Notes under the pieces: model-generated
What the model was told of the DNA's origin: nothing
Database searches by the model: none
The model's input: the letters and a program-made list of their open reading frames with translations, nothing else
Made by a program: the position numbers and the translations under genes
Assembly (NCBI RefSeq): GCF_017357245.1
Contig: NZ_CP071613.1
Location: 62,001-126,000 of the forward strand
Direction of reading: 5' to 3'
Length of the DNA: 64,000 bases
Source of the DNA: Rhizobium bangladeshense
Lineage (GTDB): Bacteria; Pseudomonadota; Alphaproteobacteria; Rhizobiales; Rhizobiaceae
Part shown: one piece after another, positions 28,538 through 37,080 of the stretch
How positions within the stretch are numbered: the first letter of the stretch is position 1
Layout: each line of letters starts with the position of its first letter

Positions 28538-29206
28538 TCAGCCGGCCACTTGCCCGAGCCTTCGGTTGTAACGAGTAGCGTCCTCACGGACCCCAAGAAC
28601 TTCCGCCAATCGGACGAGATCGGCGACGGAGTCGGCCCTCATCTTTTTGACCATATTACCACGATGTATTTTCACGGTGATTTCACTGATCTCCAGGCGC
28701 CCAGCCATCTGCTTGTTCATCAGGCCAGCCGTCACCAGCCCGAAGACCTGGCGCTCGCGCGTCGTCAGGCTCTCGTACCGATCCTGGACGCTCGCGAGCA
28801 CCGCCATTTCTTGCCGTCGCGCGCTATTGCTCGCCAGAGCCTCGTCGATGGCCATGAGCATTGCGGCCTCGTCGAATGGCTTCATGAGAAAGGTGATCGC
28901 GCCAGCCTTCATCCCCCGCACTGTCATCGGCACATCGCCGAAGCCGCTGATGAGTATGATCGGCACGGTGGTTGCGTTCTTCCGGAGTTCTTCCTGAAAA
29001 TCGAGGCCGTTCGCGCCTCCCAGGTTAATGTCGAGAATGAGGCACTCCGCGGCGTCTACCGTATCGCAAGCGAGGAACTCCTCCGGTCCGGCGAAAGAGC
29101 GTACGTTATAGTCCGCCGAACGCAGCAGCATTTCCAGCGAATCCCGGACGTCCACATCGTCGTCGATCACGCAGATCAGGCTTCTGCCGGCGCCATTTTC
29201 TACCAT
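28538..29206 (-). CDS. FixJ-like response regulator, set 1
   Basis: A 222-residue two-component response regulator. The receiver (residues 1-125) has the acidic pocket DDD at 15-17 and phosphoacceptor Asp59 (LILDINLGG). A LuxR/FixJ-type helix-turn-helix at about 145-205 contains LTTRERQVFGLVTAGLMNKQMA. It is the last gene of a leftward set: histidine kinase (29671-31635), single-domain receiver, then this regulator 26 bp further on. Targets are not evident; it strongly resembles the regulator at 44389-45042. Confidence 0.9.
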   Translation of the reverse strand: MVENGAGRSLICVIDDDVDVRDSLEMLLRSADYNVRSFAGPEEFLACDTVDAAECLILDINLGGANGLDFQEELRKNATTVPIILISGFGDVPMTVRGMKAGAITFLMKPFDEAAMLMAIDEALASNSARRQEMAVLASVQDRYESLTTRERQVFGLVTAGLMNKQMAGRLEISEITVKIHRGNMVKKMRADSVADLVRLAEVLGVREDATRYNRRLGQVAG

Positions 29207-29232
29207 CCCTTCGTCCTTCTCAAATGCGCTGG

Positions 29233-29601
29233 CTACGAGCTGAGCAGCGCTTCCAGCTTCGCGAGGAGTGTCTCCGGATCCGTTGGCTTCGCGACGAACG
29301 ACGACACTCCCTGCGCCTCCGCCCGCTCACGTACCTCGGCGGTCGGAAACGCCGTCATCAGGATCACTGGGACCTCCCGGCCCCTGCGCCTCAGCTCGCG
29401 CTGAAGCTCCAATCCATCCATGCCGGGCATGGTCAGATCGGTTATCAGGCACCGCATCGTGGGGAGGTTCGGCCAGGCGAGCAGATCCTCAGCACTGCCG
29501 AACTTGGCGACTTTGATGCCCGCTGCGCGGAAGAAGGTGCCGATACTCTCGCGCACCTCATCATCATCATCGACGACACAGATGACGGCTTCAGGTGACA
29601 C
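29233..29601 (-). CDS. single-domain receiver protein, set 1
   Basis: A 122-residue stand-alone receiver with DDDD at 11-14 and phosphoacceptor Asp55 (LITDLTMPG). I prefer the GTG at 29601, six bases after GAGGAG; an in-frame ATG at 29622 lacks a good ribosome site. It has no output domain and may be a phosphate sink or an intermediate between the histidine kinase 69 bp upstream and the FixJ-like regulator downstream. Its counterpart in the second set (45108-45488) has its phosphoacceptor at the same residue number. Confidence 0.85.
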   Translation of the reverse strand: MSPEAVICVVDDDDEVRESIGTFFRAAGIKVAKFGSAEDLLAWPNLPTMRCLITDLTMPGMDGLELQRELRRRGREVPVILMTAFPTAEVRERAEAQGVSSFVAKPTDPETLLAKLEALLSS

Positions 29602-29670
29602 GCATTGCTCCTCGAGGTCCATTCGGCTTCAAAACTATAAAAAGCCGTTCGGGCCACCACCGAAATCATA

Positions 29671-31635
29671 TCAAGATATAGGTTCTGGCATTTCCACAGC
29701 GCGCAGCACGCCGACCGGAAGTGTGAAAGACACCGTTGCACCGAACAGCTCATTATTTGCCGCGCTTATTCGCCCGCCCTGATTTTCGATGATCGAGCGG
29801 CAGATCGACAGGCCGATCCCCATGCCGTCCGACTTCGTCGTGAAAAATGGCTCGAAGATTTGCGCTTCAGCGCCCGTCGGAAAGCCTGTGCCGCAATCAA
29901 TTACAGCCACGCGGATCGTCCGATCGGGCATGACGCTGGTGTCGACGCACAACTCGCGTGACCGATCGTACACCTCACGCATGGAGTGGATGCCGTTCAT
30001 GAGAAGGTTCACAAGCACCTGCTGCACCTGGACGCGATCGGCGACCACGTCGGGCAGATCGCCCGGCGACCGCCGCCGCAGCGTTACACCATGTGCGCGC
30101 GCCTCGCGACGTATCAGATCTATCGCGTCCTCGATGAGCTCAGAGAGATCTATCAAATCTGTTTGCGACGTGGCCTTACGTGCCAGTTTGCGGACCCGAT
30201 CGACCACGTCCGCGGCTCTCACGGCATTGGAGATCATCTTGTCCACGCAGCGTCCGACGTCATCCAGGTCCGGCTGGGAGTGGTGAAGGAAGCGTTTGGC
30301 GGATTTGCCATAGTTTACGATGGCGGCCAACGGCTGATTGACTTCATGCGCGATCGAGGCGGCAAGTTGACCGAGCATGGAGACGCGCCCGGCATGCGCC
30401 AACTCAGTGGAAATCTGCTCGTACCTTGCTCGAGCCTCGTTGCGCTCGGTGACATCGAAAGCCATCACAAGGACATGCGACCAATTCTGGCCCCCCGGCA
30501 GGAGCGTCACCCGCAGGACTACTTCGGCTATGCGCTTGCCAAAGGTTTGCAGCCGCACTTCGGCCTCCACTAGCGAGTGCCCGGCAGCCAGGGCGACGAT
30601 GACGTTAGAAAGAGCACTCGCTCCTTCTGGCGTGTAGCGCCCGCACAAGTTGAGACCGATCAGTGCCTCGCGCGCATCGGCTTCGAACAGGTCCACTGCC
30701 GCCGGATTGGCGTCGCGGATCACCGCGGCCGCGATGGCCTGATGCGTGATTTCGGGATGACTCTCCAGCCAAGGACCGAGCTGCTGTCCGTCCGGCACAC
30801 TGTCGAGTGCGATCCGCATGGTTTCCGACCAATCCGACTCCCATGTGGCGAAGCCGGCAGCATCGAAGATCGTGCGGTACTTGCGTTCCGATGCGCGCAA
30901 CTGCTCGTCGGCCCGGCGCCGCTCGGTCAGGTCGGCACTCGATTCGATCGTGCCGATGAAACGTCCGTCGGGGTCGCGACGTCGCAGCCAACGGCTGGCA
31001 AGAACGAGGCGCGTGCCGTCGCGCCTGGTGCGGACAACCTCGCCCGACCACTGGCCCTCGTTCTCCAGAGCTGCGGCAATCTCTTGCGCTGGGAACCGGC
31101 ATTGAAGCAGTTCGCCGCAGGTGCAGCCAATAGCTGCATCTCGCGACCAGCCATAGAGCTTCTCTGCGCCGTCATTCCAGTAGACGATGATGTCTCTCGA
31201 ATTGCGGATAATGACCGTGTCGTGCGACAATTCCAGAATGCGCGCCTGCTCCTCGAGTGTGGTCCGAGAGGATCGATCGCGAATTGACAACAGCGTCGTG
31301 ATCAGAATCGCCACGAGGCTCACGAGGAAGCGCGACACGGCCCCCTCGGACGGGTCGGACAAATGCCCGAAGGCGAAGGCGAGGATGGTGAGCAGGGCCG
31401 TCATGAGGCCGCTCGCAATGACGACGCGGCGGCCAAACGGGGCCAAGAGCAGGATCACACCGATGTAGAGAACGGCGATCGCCCCATCGAAGGGCGTGAA
31501 GACGTCGATGGCGAATATACTGGCGGTGAGGAGGATTGCGAGCGCGTTCAACACCGCGCTCCGACGCGGTCGGAGCTCATTTGCAACCAGCTCGTGCCCT
31601 GCTTTTGTATGCATCCGCGTTTGACGCCTCCGCAC
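29671..31635 (-). CDS. PAS-domain membrane histidine kinase, set 1
   Basis: A 654-residue sensor kinase. Four hydrophobic segments occupy about residues 28-118 with little periplasmic loop, so it likely senses within the membrane or cytoplasm. Two PAS-like domains follow (about 130-240, and 250-400 containing ATWESDWSE), then a HisKA box with His430 (ASIAHEVNQPLAAI) and an HATPase domain ending MGIGLSICRSIIENQGG. The start is GTG 31635; ATG 31614 is possible. It heads the leftward set and probably phosphorylates both receivers encoded behind it. Confidence 0.88.
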   Translation of the reverse strand: MRRRQTRMHTKAGHELVANELRPRRSAVLNALAILLTASIFAIDVFTPFDGAIAVLYIGVILLLAPFGRRVVIASGLMTALLTILAFAFGHLSDPSEGAVSRFLVSLVAILITTLLSIRDRSSRTTLEEQARILELSHDTVIIRNSRDIIVYWNDGAEKLYGWSRDAAIGCTCGELLQCRFPAQEIAAALENEGQWSGEVVRTRRDGTRLVLASRWLRRRDPDGRFIGTIESSADLTERRRADEQLRASERKYRTIFDAAGFATWESDWSETMRIALDSVPDGQQLGPWLESHPEITHQAIAAAVIRDANPAAVDLFEADAREALIGLNLCGRYTPEGASALSNVIVALAAGHSLVEAEVRLQTFGKRIAEVVLRVTLLPGGQNWSHVLVMAFDVTERNEARARYEQISTELAHAGRVSMLGQLAASIAHEVNQPLAAIVNYGKSAKRFLHHSQPDLDDVGRCVDKMISNAVRAADVVDRVRKLARKATSQTDLIDLSELIEDAIDLIRREARAHGVTLRRRSPGDLPDVVADRVQVQQVLVNLLMNGIHSMREVYDRSRELCVDTSVMPDRTIRVAVIDCGTGFPTGAEAQIFEPFFTTKSDGMGIGLSICRSIIENQGGRISAANNELFGATVSFTLPVGVLRAVEMPEPIS

Positions 31636-31708
31636 ACAATTCTAGCCTCGCAAACATCTTCATGTCGCTCGCAAGCTTGCTTTTGGTGTACGCGCAATTG
31701 CTCTCGGA

Positions 31709-32587
31709 TCACCAGACGCTCCGGCGGTACTCCGACGGCGAAAGCCCGAACACCCTGCGGAACGCTGTCGCGAAATGCGTCGGGTTCTCGTAACCGCAGC
31801 TGAACGCGATCGCCGTTATGCTCTGGCCGGTCGAGGACAGCAGGCGGCGCCCTTCCTCCATGCGGTATCGCGTCAACCGTTGCGAAGGCGTTTCGCCGTA
31901 GCGCCGCTTGAATGCACGCAGAAGATGGAACTTGCTGAGGCCAGCTGCCGCCGCGAGCTGGTCCAGAGTGACCTGCCTCTCGAGGCTCTCCCGCAAGTGC
32001 CGATCCACGATGATCAGCCGGTGATCGTCGACGGAAGCGTCGGCCAACGGCTGCGTACCTGCATGGAACTGCAGCAGGTGGCTCGCGAGGAAAGTCACGG
32101 CTGTCTCGGCATACAGCTCCGATGCTCCGCTCTCTGCCGCATTACGCAGGCCCAGCATAACGCCCGCTACGACAGGATCGGGGCGGAGAAGTTGGTTCGG
32201 CAGGCGAACATGCCCGGTTCTCGTTGGATCGAGATGGACGACATCGGCAAGCGTTGCTGAGGAGAGGTGAAGCTGGAGCGTCTGCAGCCCACGCCCCTTA
32301 TTCCAACGAAGGTGGACCTCTTCGCCGGGGGCAGTCATGCCGATATCGCCAACCCCGTAACGCGAGCGGTGCCACCGGCCGGCATATTGTCCTTCGATTC
32401 GGCAGCTTCCCTTCGTCACGAGAACGATAAGCTGGTCGGTGGTGGCCGCAGTCACCAGATCGTCGACCTCCTCCGGCTCGTCATAGGCGCGCAACAGTAG
32501 CGACCGCCAACCCTTGCGCCAACTGCACAGGCAAAGCGATCCCTTCAGCCGCTCATGCGCGCTGAGGCTTGTCGACGCAATCGTCAC
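31709..32587 (-). CDS. AraC-family transcriptional regulator
   Basis: A 292-residue AraC-type regulator starting at GTG 32587 behind CAGGAGATACA. The N-terminal half is a cupin-like sensor. The C-terminal DNA-binding domain (about 190-290) has two helix-turn-helix units, LDQLAAAAGLSKFHLLRAFK and AIAFSCGYENPTHFATAFRR. It stands 73 bp upstream of the histidine kinase gene in the same orientation, so the two might be co-transcribed. No specific ligand can be named. Confidence 0.88.
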   Translation of the reverse strand: MTIASTSLSAHERLKGSLCLCSWRKGWRSLLLRAYDEPEEVDDLVTAATTDQLIVLVTKGSCRIEGQYAGRWHRSRYGVGDIGMTAPGEEVHLRWNKGRGLQTLQLHLSSATLADVVHLDPTRTGHVRLPNQLLRPDPVVAGVMLGLRNAAESGASELYAETAVTFLASHLLQFHAGTQPLADASVDDHRLIIVDRHLRESLERQVTLDQLAAAAGLSKFHLLRAFKRRYGETPSQRLTRYRMEEGRRLLSSTGQSITAIAFSCGYENPTHFATAFRRVFGLSPSEYRRSVW

Positions 32588-32970
32588 TGTATCTCCTGCA
32601 ACGGAACCGCGCTCTTCTTGAAATAGGTCTTATAACCTGTTTGCGAACAGAAGCGGCGGCCAAAGCAACAAGTGTCGACGCCCGCCTGCTTCATCTCCTT
32701 TCGAAGTCGTCCTGATCATCTGCACCGTTCTGCCCAGGCGATACTATACATAGGTATGAACGAGCCGAATACGCGCGAGAGGCGCATTTTGTTGCTGATG
32801 TTTCAATGTCTTACTTGGATCCGTCGCCGAATAACACCTTCGCATGAATTCCGGCCGCCCGACCTCCTGTCCTAGGGTGCCGGACGTCGCCGAGATGTCC
32901 GCAAGGCACTTCTCGATGATTGCCGGCTCATACCGGGCATTCTTTGAACTTTGGTGCTGGAGAACAGGAC
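32588..32970. promoter_or_regulatory. divergent region between AraC and esterase genes, with motif site A
   Basis: About 380 bp with no convincing gene. The notable feature is the 14-mer ATACATAGGTATGA at 32746-32759, near the palindrome ATACCTAGGTAT. Related sites occur at 34990-35003 and 39541-39554, each upstream of another gene in this region. It lies about 210 bp before the esterase start. Confidence 0.4.
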
Positions 32971-34008
32971 ATGAACCGCATTGCGAAGTTTTCAACCCTC
33001 TTGATCGGAGCAACGATGATGACCCAGACTGCCTTTGCCCAGGTTGCAGACCCCAATACGGATCCCAACCTCGATCCCACGGTCCGCGCCTTTCTTGGAG
33101 AGGCCAACAAGGATCCGAGTCCCTTCTGGGAGCTGCCGCAGCCGCGTCCACAGGACGTGCTGACCGGACTTCAGGATAAGACCCCGGTGGACATGTCGGG
33201 CGTGACAACAGTGACACGCACGGTCAGCCAGGACGGGCGCTCCGTCAAGATCTACATCATGAAACCTGACCACGTGGTCGGCAAGCCGGGCGTCCTGCTG
33301 TTCATCCACGGCGGCGTATGGATCATCGGCAATTTCGAGAACCACAAGAGGCTGCTGCGTGACCTCGTCGTCGGCTCGGGTCAGGTTGGCGTCTTTGTCG
33401 AATATACTCCACTTCCGGCCGCCAAGTTTCCGACTCAGCTCGAGGAGAGTTACGCCGCGCTCGATTGGGTGTCCAAGCACGCCGATGAGTTCGGCGCAGA
33501 CGGCAGCCGTATTGCGGTCGCCGGCAATTCGGTCGGCGGTAACATGGCGGCCGCTATCTCGCTGATGGCAAAGGATCGTGGCGGTCCGAAGATCAGCTAC
33601 CAGGCGCTGCTGATCCCCGCGACCGACGCAAGCGTAGACACGACGTCTTATCACGAATTCGCAAGCGGATTCTTCCTTGCGCGCGCCTTCATGAAATATG
33701 GCTGGGATCTCTACGCCCCGGACGCCAAGACCCGGGACAACCCCTATGTATCGCCGCTCCGCGCGAGCTATGACGAGTTGAAGGGCCTGCCGCCAGCGCT
33801 TGTCGTAACGGCCGAGAACGATCCGCTGCGGGACGAGGGCGAAGCATATGCCCATCGCCTCATGCAATCCGGCGTCGAAGTCTCGGCGGTCCGCTTCGGC
33901 GGCACGATCCACGATTTTGTGGCACTCAACGCGCTGCGAAACGTGCCGACCACCATCGATGCGATGAAGCAGATTTCGGACGGCATCCGCAACCATATCG
34001 GTCGATAA
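32971..34008 (+). CDS. exported HSL-family alpha/beta hydrolase (esterase)
   Basis: A 345-residue esterase of the hormone-sensitive-lipase type. The ATG at 32971 follows GAGAACAGGAC and opens a signal peptide cleaved near TAFA (about residue 23), so it acts in the periplasm. The oxyanion motif HGG is at 113-115, the nucleophile Ser187 in GNSVGGN, and the other triad residues are probably Asp284 (ENDPLRDEG) and His314 (GTIHDF). It would hydrolyse short-chain esters or lactones. It ends 50 bp before the convergent LysR gene. Confidence 0.88.
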   Translation: MNRIAKFSTLLIGATMMTQTAFAQVADPNTDPNLDPTVRAFLGEANKDPSPFWELPQPRPQDVLTGLQDKTPVDMSGVTTVTRTVSQDGRSVKIYIMKPDHVVGKPGVLLFIHGGVWIIGNFENHKRLLRDLVVGSGQVGVFVEYTPLPAAKFPTQLEESYAALDWVSKHADEFGADGSRIAVAGNSVGGNMAAAISLMAKDRGGPKISYQALLIPATDASVDTTSYHEFASGFFLARAFMKYGWDLYAPDAKTRDNPYVSPLRASYDELKGLPPALVVTAENDPLRDEGEAYAHRLMQSGVEVSAVRFGGTIHDFVALNALRNVPTTIDAMKQISDGIRNHIGR

Positions 34009-34058
34009 CTGCTGGAGGGGCTGGCGATGGGGTCGGCCCCTCCACCCGCGGGTGGGCT

Positions 34059-34961
34059 TCAGCCGGTTATTTCCCGGACGAACTCCAGAAATGCCTGCAC
34101 CTTCGCCGGCACAATGTGAGAGGCATGATGATACGCGTAGAGCGGAAATGTCTCGTCCGACCAATCCGGCAGGAGCGGCACTAGACGTCCCTGTGCGATG
34201 ATGTCCTTCGCGTAGAGTTCGAGGAGTTGCGCGACGCCGGCTCCGCCGAGGCATGCACCGAGCAGAGACCCGGTGTCATTGACGATCAACGACCCGGTGA
34301 CCGGGACGGGGACAACCCGCTCGCCCCGCCGGAATTCCCATTCGTAGGGGCGGCCTGTCGCATCATTACGGATCAAAAGGCAGCGGTGTCCGGATCGGAG
34401 GTCTCTGGGCTTCTTCGGCTCGCCGTAGCGGGCAATGTACGACGGCGAAGCACATGTCATGACACGCGTTCGCAGCAGCAGCCTGGCTTTCAATGACGAG
34501 GTTTCAGGTTCGCCGAACCGCACGGCAATGTCGAAGCCATCGCCAACGAGGTCGCCCATGCGATCGCGAACGCTGACATCGACTGTCAGCTCGGGAAACC
34601 CTTGGAGAAACTCGCCTATCCTTGGCGCCAGGAGGTGATGACCGAATGTCCCGTCCACATTGATACGGAGGCGGCCGCGGACCAAGGTGCGACTTCCGCC
34701 CGCTCGTACAGCCGCGTCTTCGATCCCGGCCAAAAGAGGAGCAACCGCTTCGTAGAAACTGCGCCCCTCGTCTGTCAGCGAGATTGCCCGCGCCGTGCGA
34801 TTGAAGATCCGGATGCCGACGCGTTCCTCCAGCCGCGCGACGGCGCGGCTAATTGCCGGCTGTGTCAGCCCCATTGACTCGCCAGCCCGTGCAAAGCTGC
34901 CGGCCTCGACCACGGCGGACACCACACCGATACCGCTGAGCAAACGACTGTCGAATTTCAT
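34059..34961 (-). CDS. LysR-family transcriptional regulator
   Basis: A 300-residue LysR-type regulator. The ATG at 34961 begins right before the winged helix-turn-helix (VSAVVEAGSFARAGESMGLT, about residues 11-30; later TQPAISRAVARLEERVG). The remainder is the usual effector-binding domain. It is divergent from the SDR gene at 35083, so it most likely controls the SDR pair, and perhaps the esterase on its other side. The motif site at 34990-35003 lies between the divergent starts. Confidence 0.9.
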   Translation of the reverse strand: MKFDSRLLSGIGVVSAVVEAGSFARAGESMGLTQPAISRAVARLEERVGIRIFNRTARAISLTDEGRSFYEAVAPLLAGIEDAAVRAGGSRTLVRGRLRINVDGTFGHHLLAPRIGEFLQGFPELTVDVSVRDRMGDLVGDGFDIAVRFGEPETSSLKARLLLRTRVMTCASPSYIARYGEPKKPRDLRSGHRCLLIRNDATGRPYEWEFRRGERVVPVPVTGSLIVNDTGSLLGACLGGAGVAQLLELYAKDIIAQGRLVPLLPDWSDETFPLYAYHHASHIVPAKVQAFLEFVREITG

Positions 34962-34989
34962 TGAGCCATACTTTTCGTCATTCTTGTAC

Positions 34990-35003
34990 TGACACCTATG
35001 TAT
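34990..35003 (-). promoter_or_regulatory. motif site B between the LysR and SDR genes
   Basis: On the minus strand this reads ATACATAGGTGTCA, sharing 12 of 14 bases with site A (32746-32759), including an exact 10-mer. It lies in the 121-bp LysR-SDR divergent region, the expected place for a LysR-type operator. Confidence 0.45.
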
Positions 35004-35082
35004 TATTTTAATGGAAGGCAATCTCTTAGATATCTCCTGAAGCCACCGAGACCGATCGGCGGCATGAAAACAGGAGAATAAC

Positions 35083-35820
35083 ATGAGCAAGAATGACAAG
35101 GTTGCGCTGATCACGGGTTCGTCACGCGGGATCGGCGCAGAGATCGCGTCGCGTTTGGCGGCAGATGGCTTCAAGGTGGTCGTGAACTACGCCGGAAACG
35201 CAGGTCCGGCGCATGGGGTGGCCGACAGGATCAAGGCAGCCGGCGGCGAGGTGATCGTCGTGCAGGCCGATGTCGCCGACCCCGCGGCAGTTGTCGGCAT
35301 GTTCGATGCCGTCGAACAGGCGTATGGCGGACTTGACGTGGTGGTCAATTCCGCTGGCGTGCTGAAGCTCGCCAAGATCACCGAGTACGATGACGCGACC
35401 TTCGACCATTGCATGGCGATCAACGTCAAGGGCACGTTCAACGTTTGCCGTGAGGCGGCAAAGCGCCTGCGCAAGGGCGGCCGTATCATCAATCTTTCGA
35501 CCAGCGTCATCGGTATGCGGATGCCGACCTACGGCGTCTATGTGGCTACCAAGGCGGCTGTTGAAGCCTTGACCCAGGTTCTCGCTCAGGAAATGCGCGG
35601 CCGTGAAATTACGGTGAACGCCGTCGCCCCCGGCCCCGTCGCGACCGAACTGTTTCTGGAGGGCAAAACCCCGGAACTCATCGATCGCATCGCGAAGCTT
35701 AACCCGCTGGAGCGCCTCGGCCAGACCAACGACATTGCTCCCTTGGTCTCCTTCATCGCTGGCCCAGAAGGCGGCTGGATCAACGGTCAGGTCGTGCGTG
35801 CTAACGGAGGCATGTGCTGA
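35083..35820 (+). CDS. short-chain dehydrogenase/reductase
   Basis: A 245-residue classical SDR. It has the cofactor motif TGSSRGIG at residues 10-17, the NSAG-type segment, and a YxxxK active site (YGVYVATKAAVEAL). The start has AACAGGAGAATAAC in front. It reduces or oxidises a carbonyl/alcohol using NAD(P); the closest general type is FabG-like reductases, but there are no fatty-acid genes here. It is followed 44 bp later by a second SDR and is divergent from the LysR regulator. Confidence 0.88.
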   Translation: MSKNDKVALITGSSRGIGAEIASRLAADGFKVVVNYAGNAGPAHGVADRIKAAGGEVIVVQADVADPAAVVGMFDAVEQAYGGLDVVVNSAGVLKLAKITEYDDATFDHCMAINVKGTFNVCREAAKRLRKGGRIINLSTSVIGMRMPTYGVYVATKAAVEALTQVLAQEMRGREITVNAVAPGPVATELFLEGKTPELIDRIAKLNPLERLGQTNDIAPLVSFIAGPEGGWINGQVVRANGGMC

Positions 35821-35864
35821 ACAAACCGTTCAGCCTGTCTCGTGCTAATCGTCAGGAGATTACA

Positions 35865-36761
35865 ATGAAGGAAGTCATTCTCGTTACTGGCGCCTCAAGC
35901 GGCTTCGGCCTGCTCTCCGCCCAGTCCCTCGCGAGAGCGGGCCACACGGTCTATGCCTCGATGCGTGAAACGAGCGGCCGCAATGCGCCTCAAGTCGCCG
36001 CCGTAAATAGTTGGGCCAAAGAGCATGGTGTCGAACTTCGCACTGTTGAACTGGACGTCAGCGATGATGCTTCAGTGATGTCCGGAGTAGAGACGGTGGT
36101 GGCCCAAACCGGTCGCATCGACGTCATCGTCCACAATGCCGGCCATATGGTGTTCGGCCCGGCAGAGGCGTTCACACCCGAACAATATGCACAACTCTAT
36201 GACATCAACGTGCTGTCCACACAACGCGTTAACCGGGCAGCGCTTCCGCACCTTCGCGAACAGGGACGTGGGCTGCTGGTTTGGGTGTCATCTTCTTCGG
36301 CCCGGGGCGGCACACCACCTTTCCTCGCGCCATATTTCGCGGCCAAGGCCGCGATGGACAGCCTTGCCGTTTCTTATGCGGCCGAGGTCGCTCGCTGGGG
36401 GATCGAGACTTCGATCGTAGTGCCGGGCGCCTTCACCAAGGGCACCAACCACTTCGCACATGCCGGCTCGCCAGCCGACACGGTGGTGGCGGCAGCCTAT
36501 GAGAGCGGCCCTTATGCCGGGGTTGCCGATCAGGCGCTGAAGGGCCTCGCCGCGCTCGAGCCGGCTGACGCGGACGCCGGTGCGGTCGCGGTAGCGATCG
36601 CTGACCTGGTTAATCTTCCCTTTGGGCGTCGGCCGTACCGCGTCTTCATAGACCCGTCGCAAGACGGCGCCGAGGAGGTTTTCCGCATCGGTGACCGCGT
36701 CCGTCGCGAAATGTTCCGGAACATCGGCCTGAAGGACCTTTTGGCCCCGCGGCAGAGTTGA
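35865..36761 (+). CDS. short-chain dehydrogenase/reductase, extended C-terminus
   Basis: A 298-residue SDR with TGASSGFG near residue 8, HNAG in the central segment (IDVIVHNAGH), Ser in WVSSSSARGG and the catalytic YFAAKAAMDSL. The ATG at 35865 follows CAGGAGATTACA. It is about 50 residues longer than the upstream SDR, mostly at the C-terminus, in the manner of retinol-dehydrogenase-like SDRs. Likely co-transcribed with the preceding SDR under LysR control. Confidence 0.87.
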   Translation: MKEVILVTGASSGFGLLSAQSLARAGHTVYASMRETSGRNAPQVAAVNSWAKEHGVELRTVELDVSDDASVMSGVETVVAQTGRIDVIVHNAGHMVFGPAEAFTPEQYAQLYDINVLSTQRVNRAALPHLREQGRGLLVWVSSSSARGGTPPFLAPYFAAKAAMDSLAVSYAAEVARWGIETSIVVPGAFTKGTNHFAHAGSPADTVVAAAYESGPYAGVADQALKGLAALEPADADAGAVAVAIADLVNLPFGRRPYRVFIDPSQDGAEEVFRIGDRVRREMFRNIGLKDLLAPRQS

Positions 36762-37080
36762 GACGGCATGGATTGCCCGGCTCATCATTCCGGAAGACTT
36801 CCGTTATGCAAAGTGCCCGACTCCGTCGTCGCCACCCAATTACGTGGCAATTCGAGCCGCCGACCATGAGACACCCGGAAGGACCGCGCCGCGTCAAACA
36901 GCCGCTCGCGGTCCTCCATGGACGCCTCGCGTGGCTGACGGGACCGTTTTGCGGGCGTCGACCGCCGCACCGACCTATCCCTGTGTACAATGTCGCCCGG
37001 CTGCGGTCGCGGCTATTGTGCCAAGGGTTGGCCTGGGCCTGCCCCGATTTAGATCTAAAAAGCCTCGAGGAACTGCTGAT
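36762..37080. other. 319-bp gap before the YdeP-type gene
   Basis: No gene with a credible ribosome site or protein pattern was seen on either strand. The frame of the oxidoreductase is open through part of this gap, but the family start and ribosome site place its ATG at 37081. Confidence 0.5.

Noticed and set aside
32992..34254. Minus-strand ORF opposite the esterase
   Set aside because: Shadow of the esterase gene; arginine/histidine-rich product without a family pattern.
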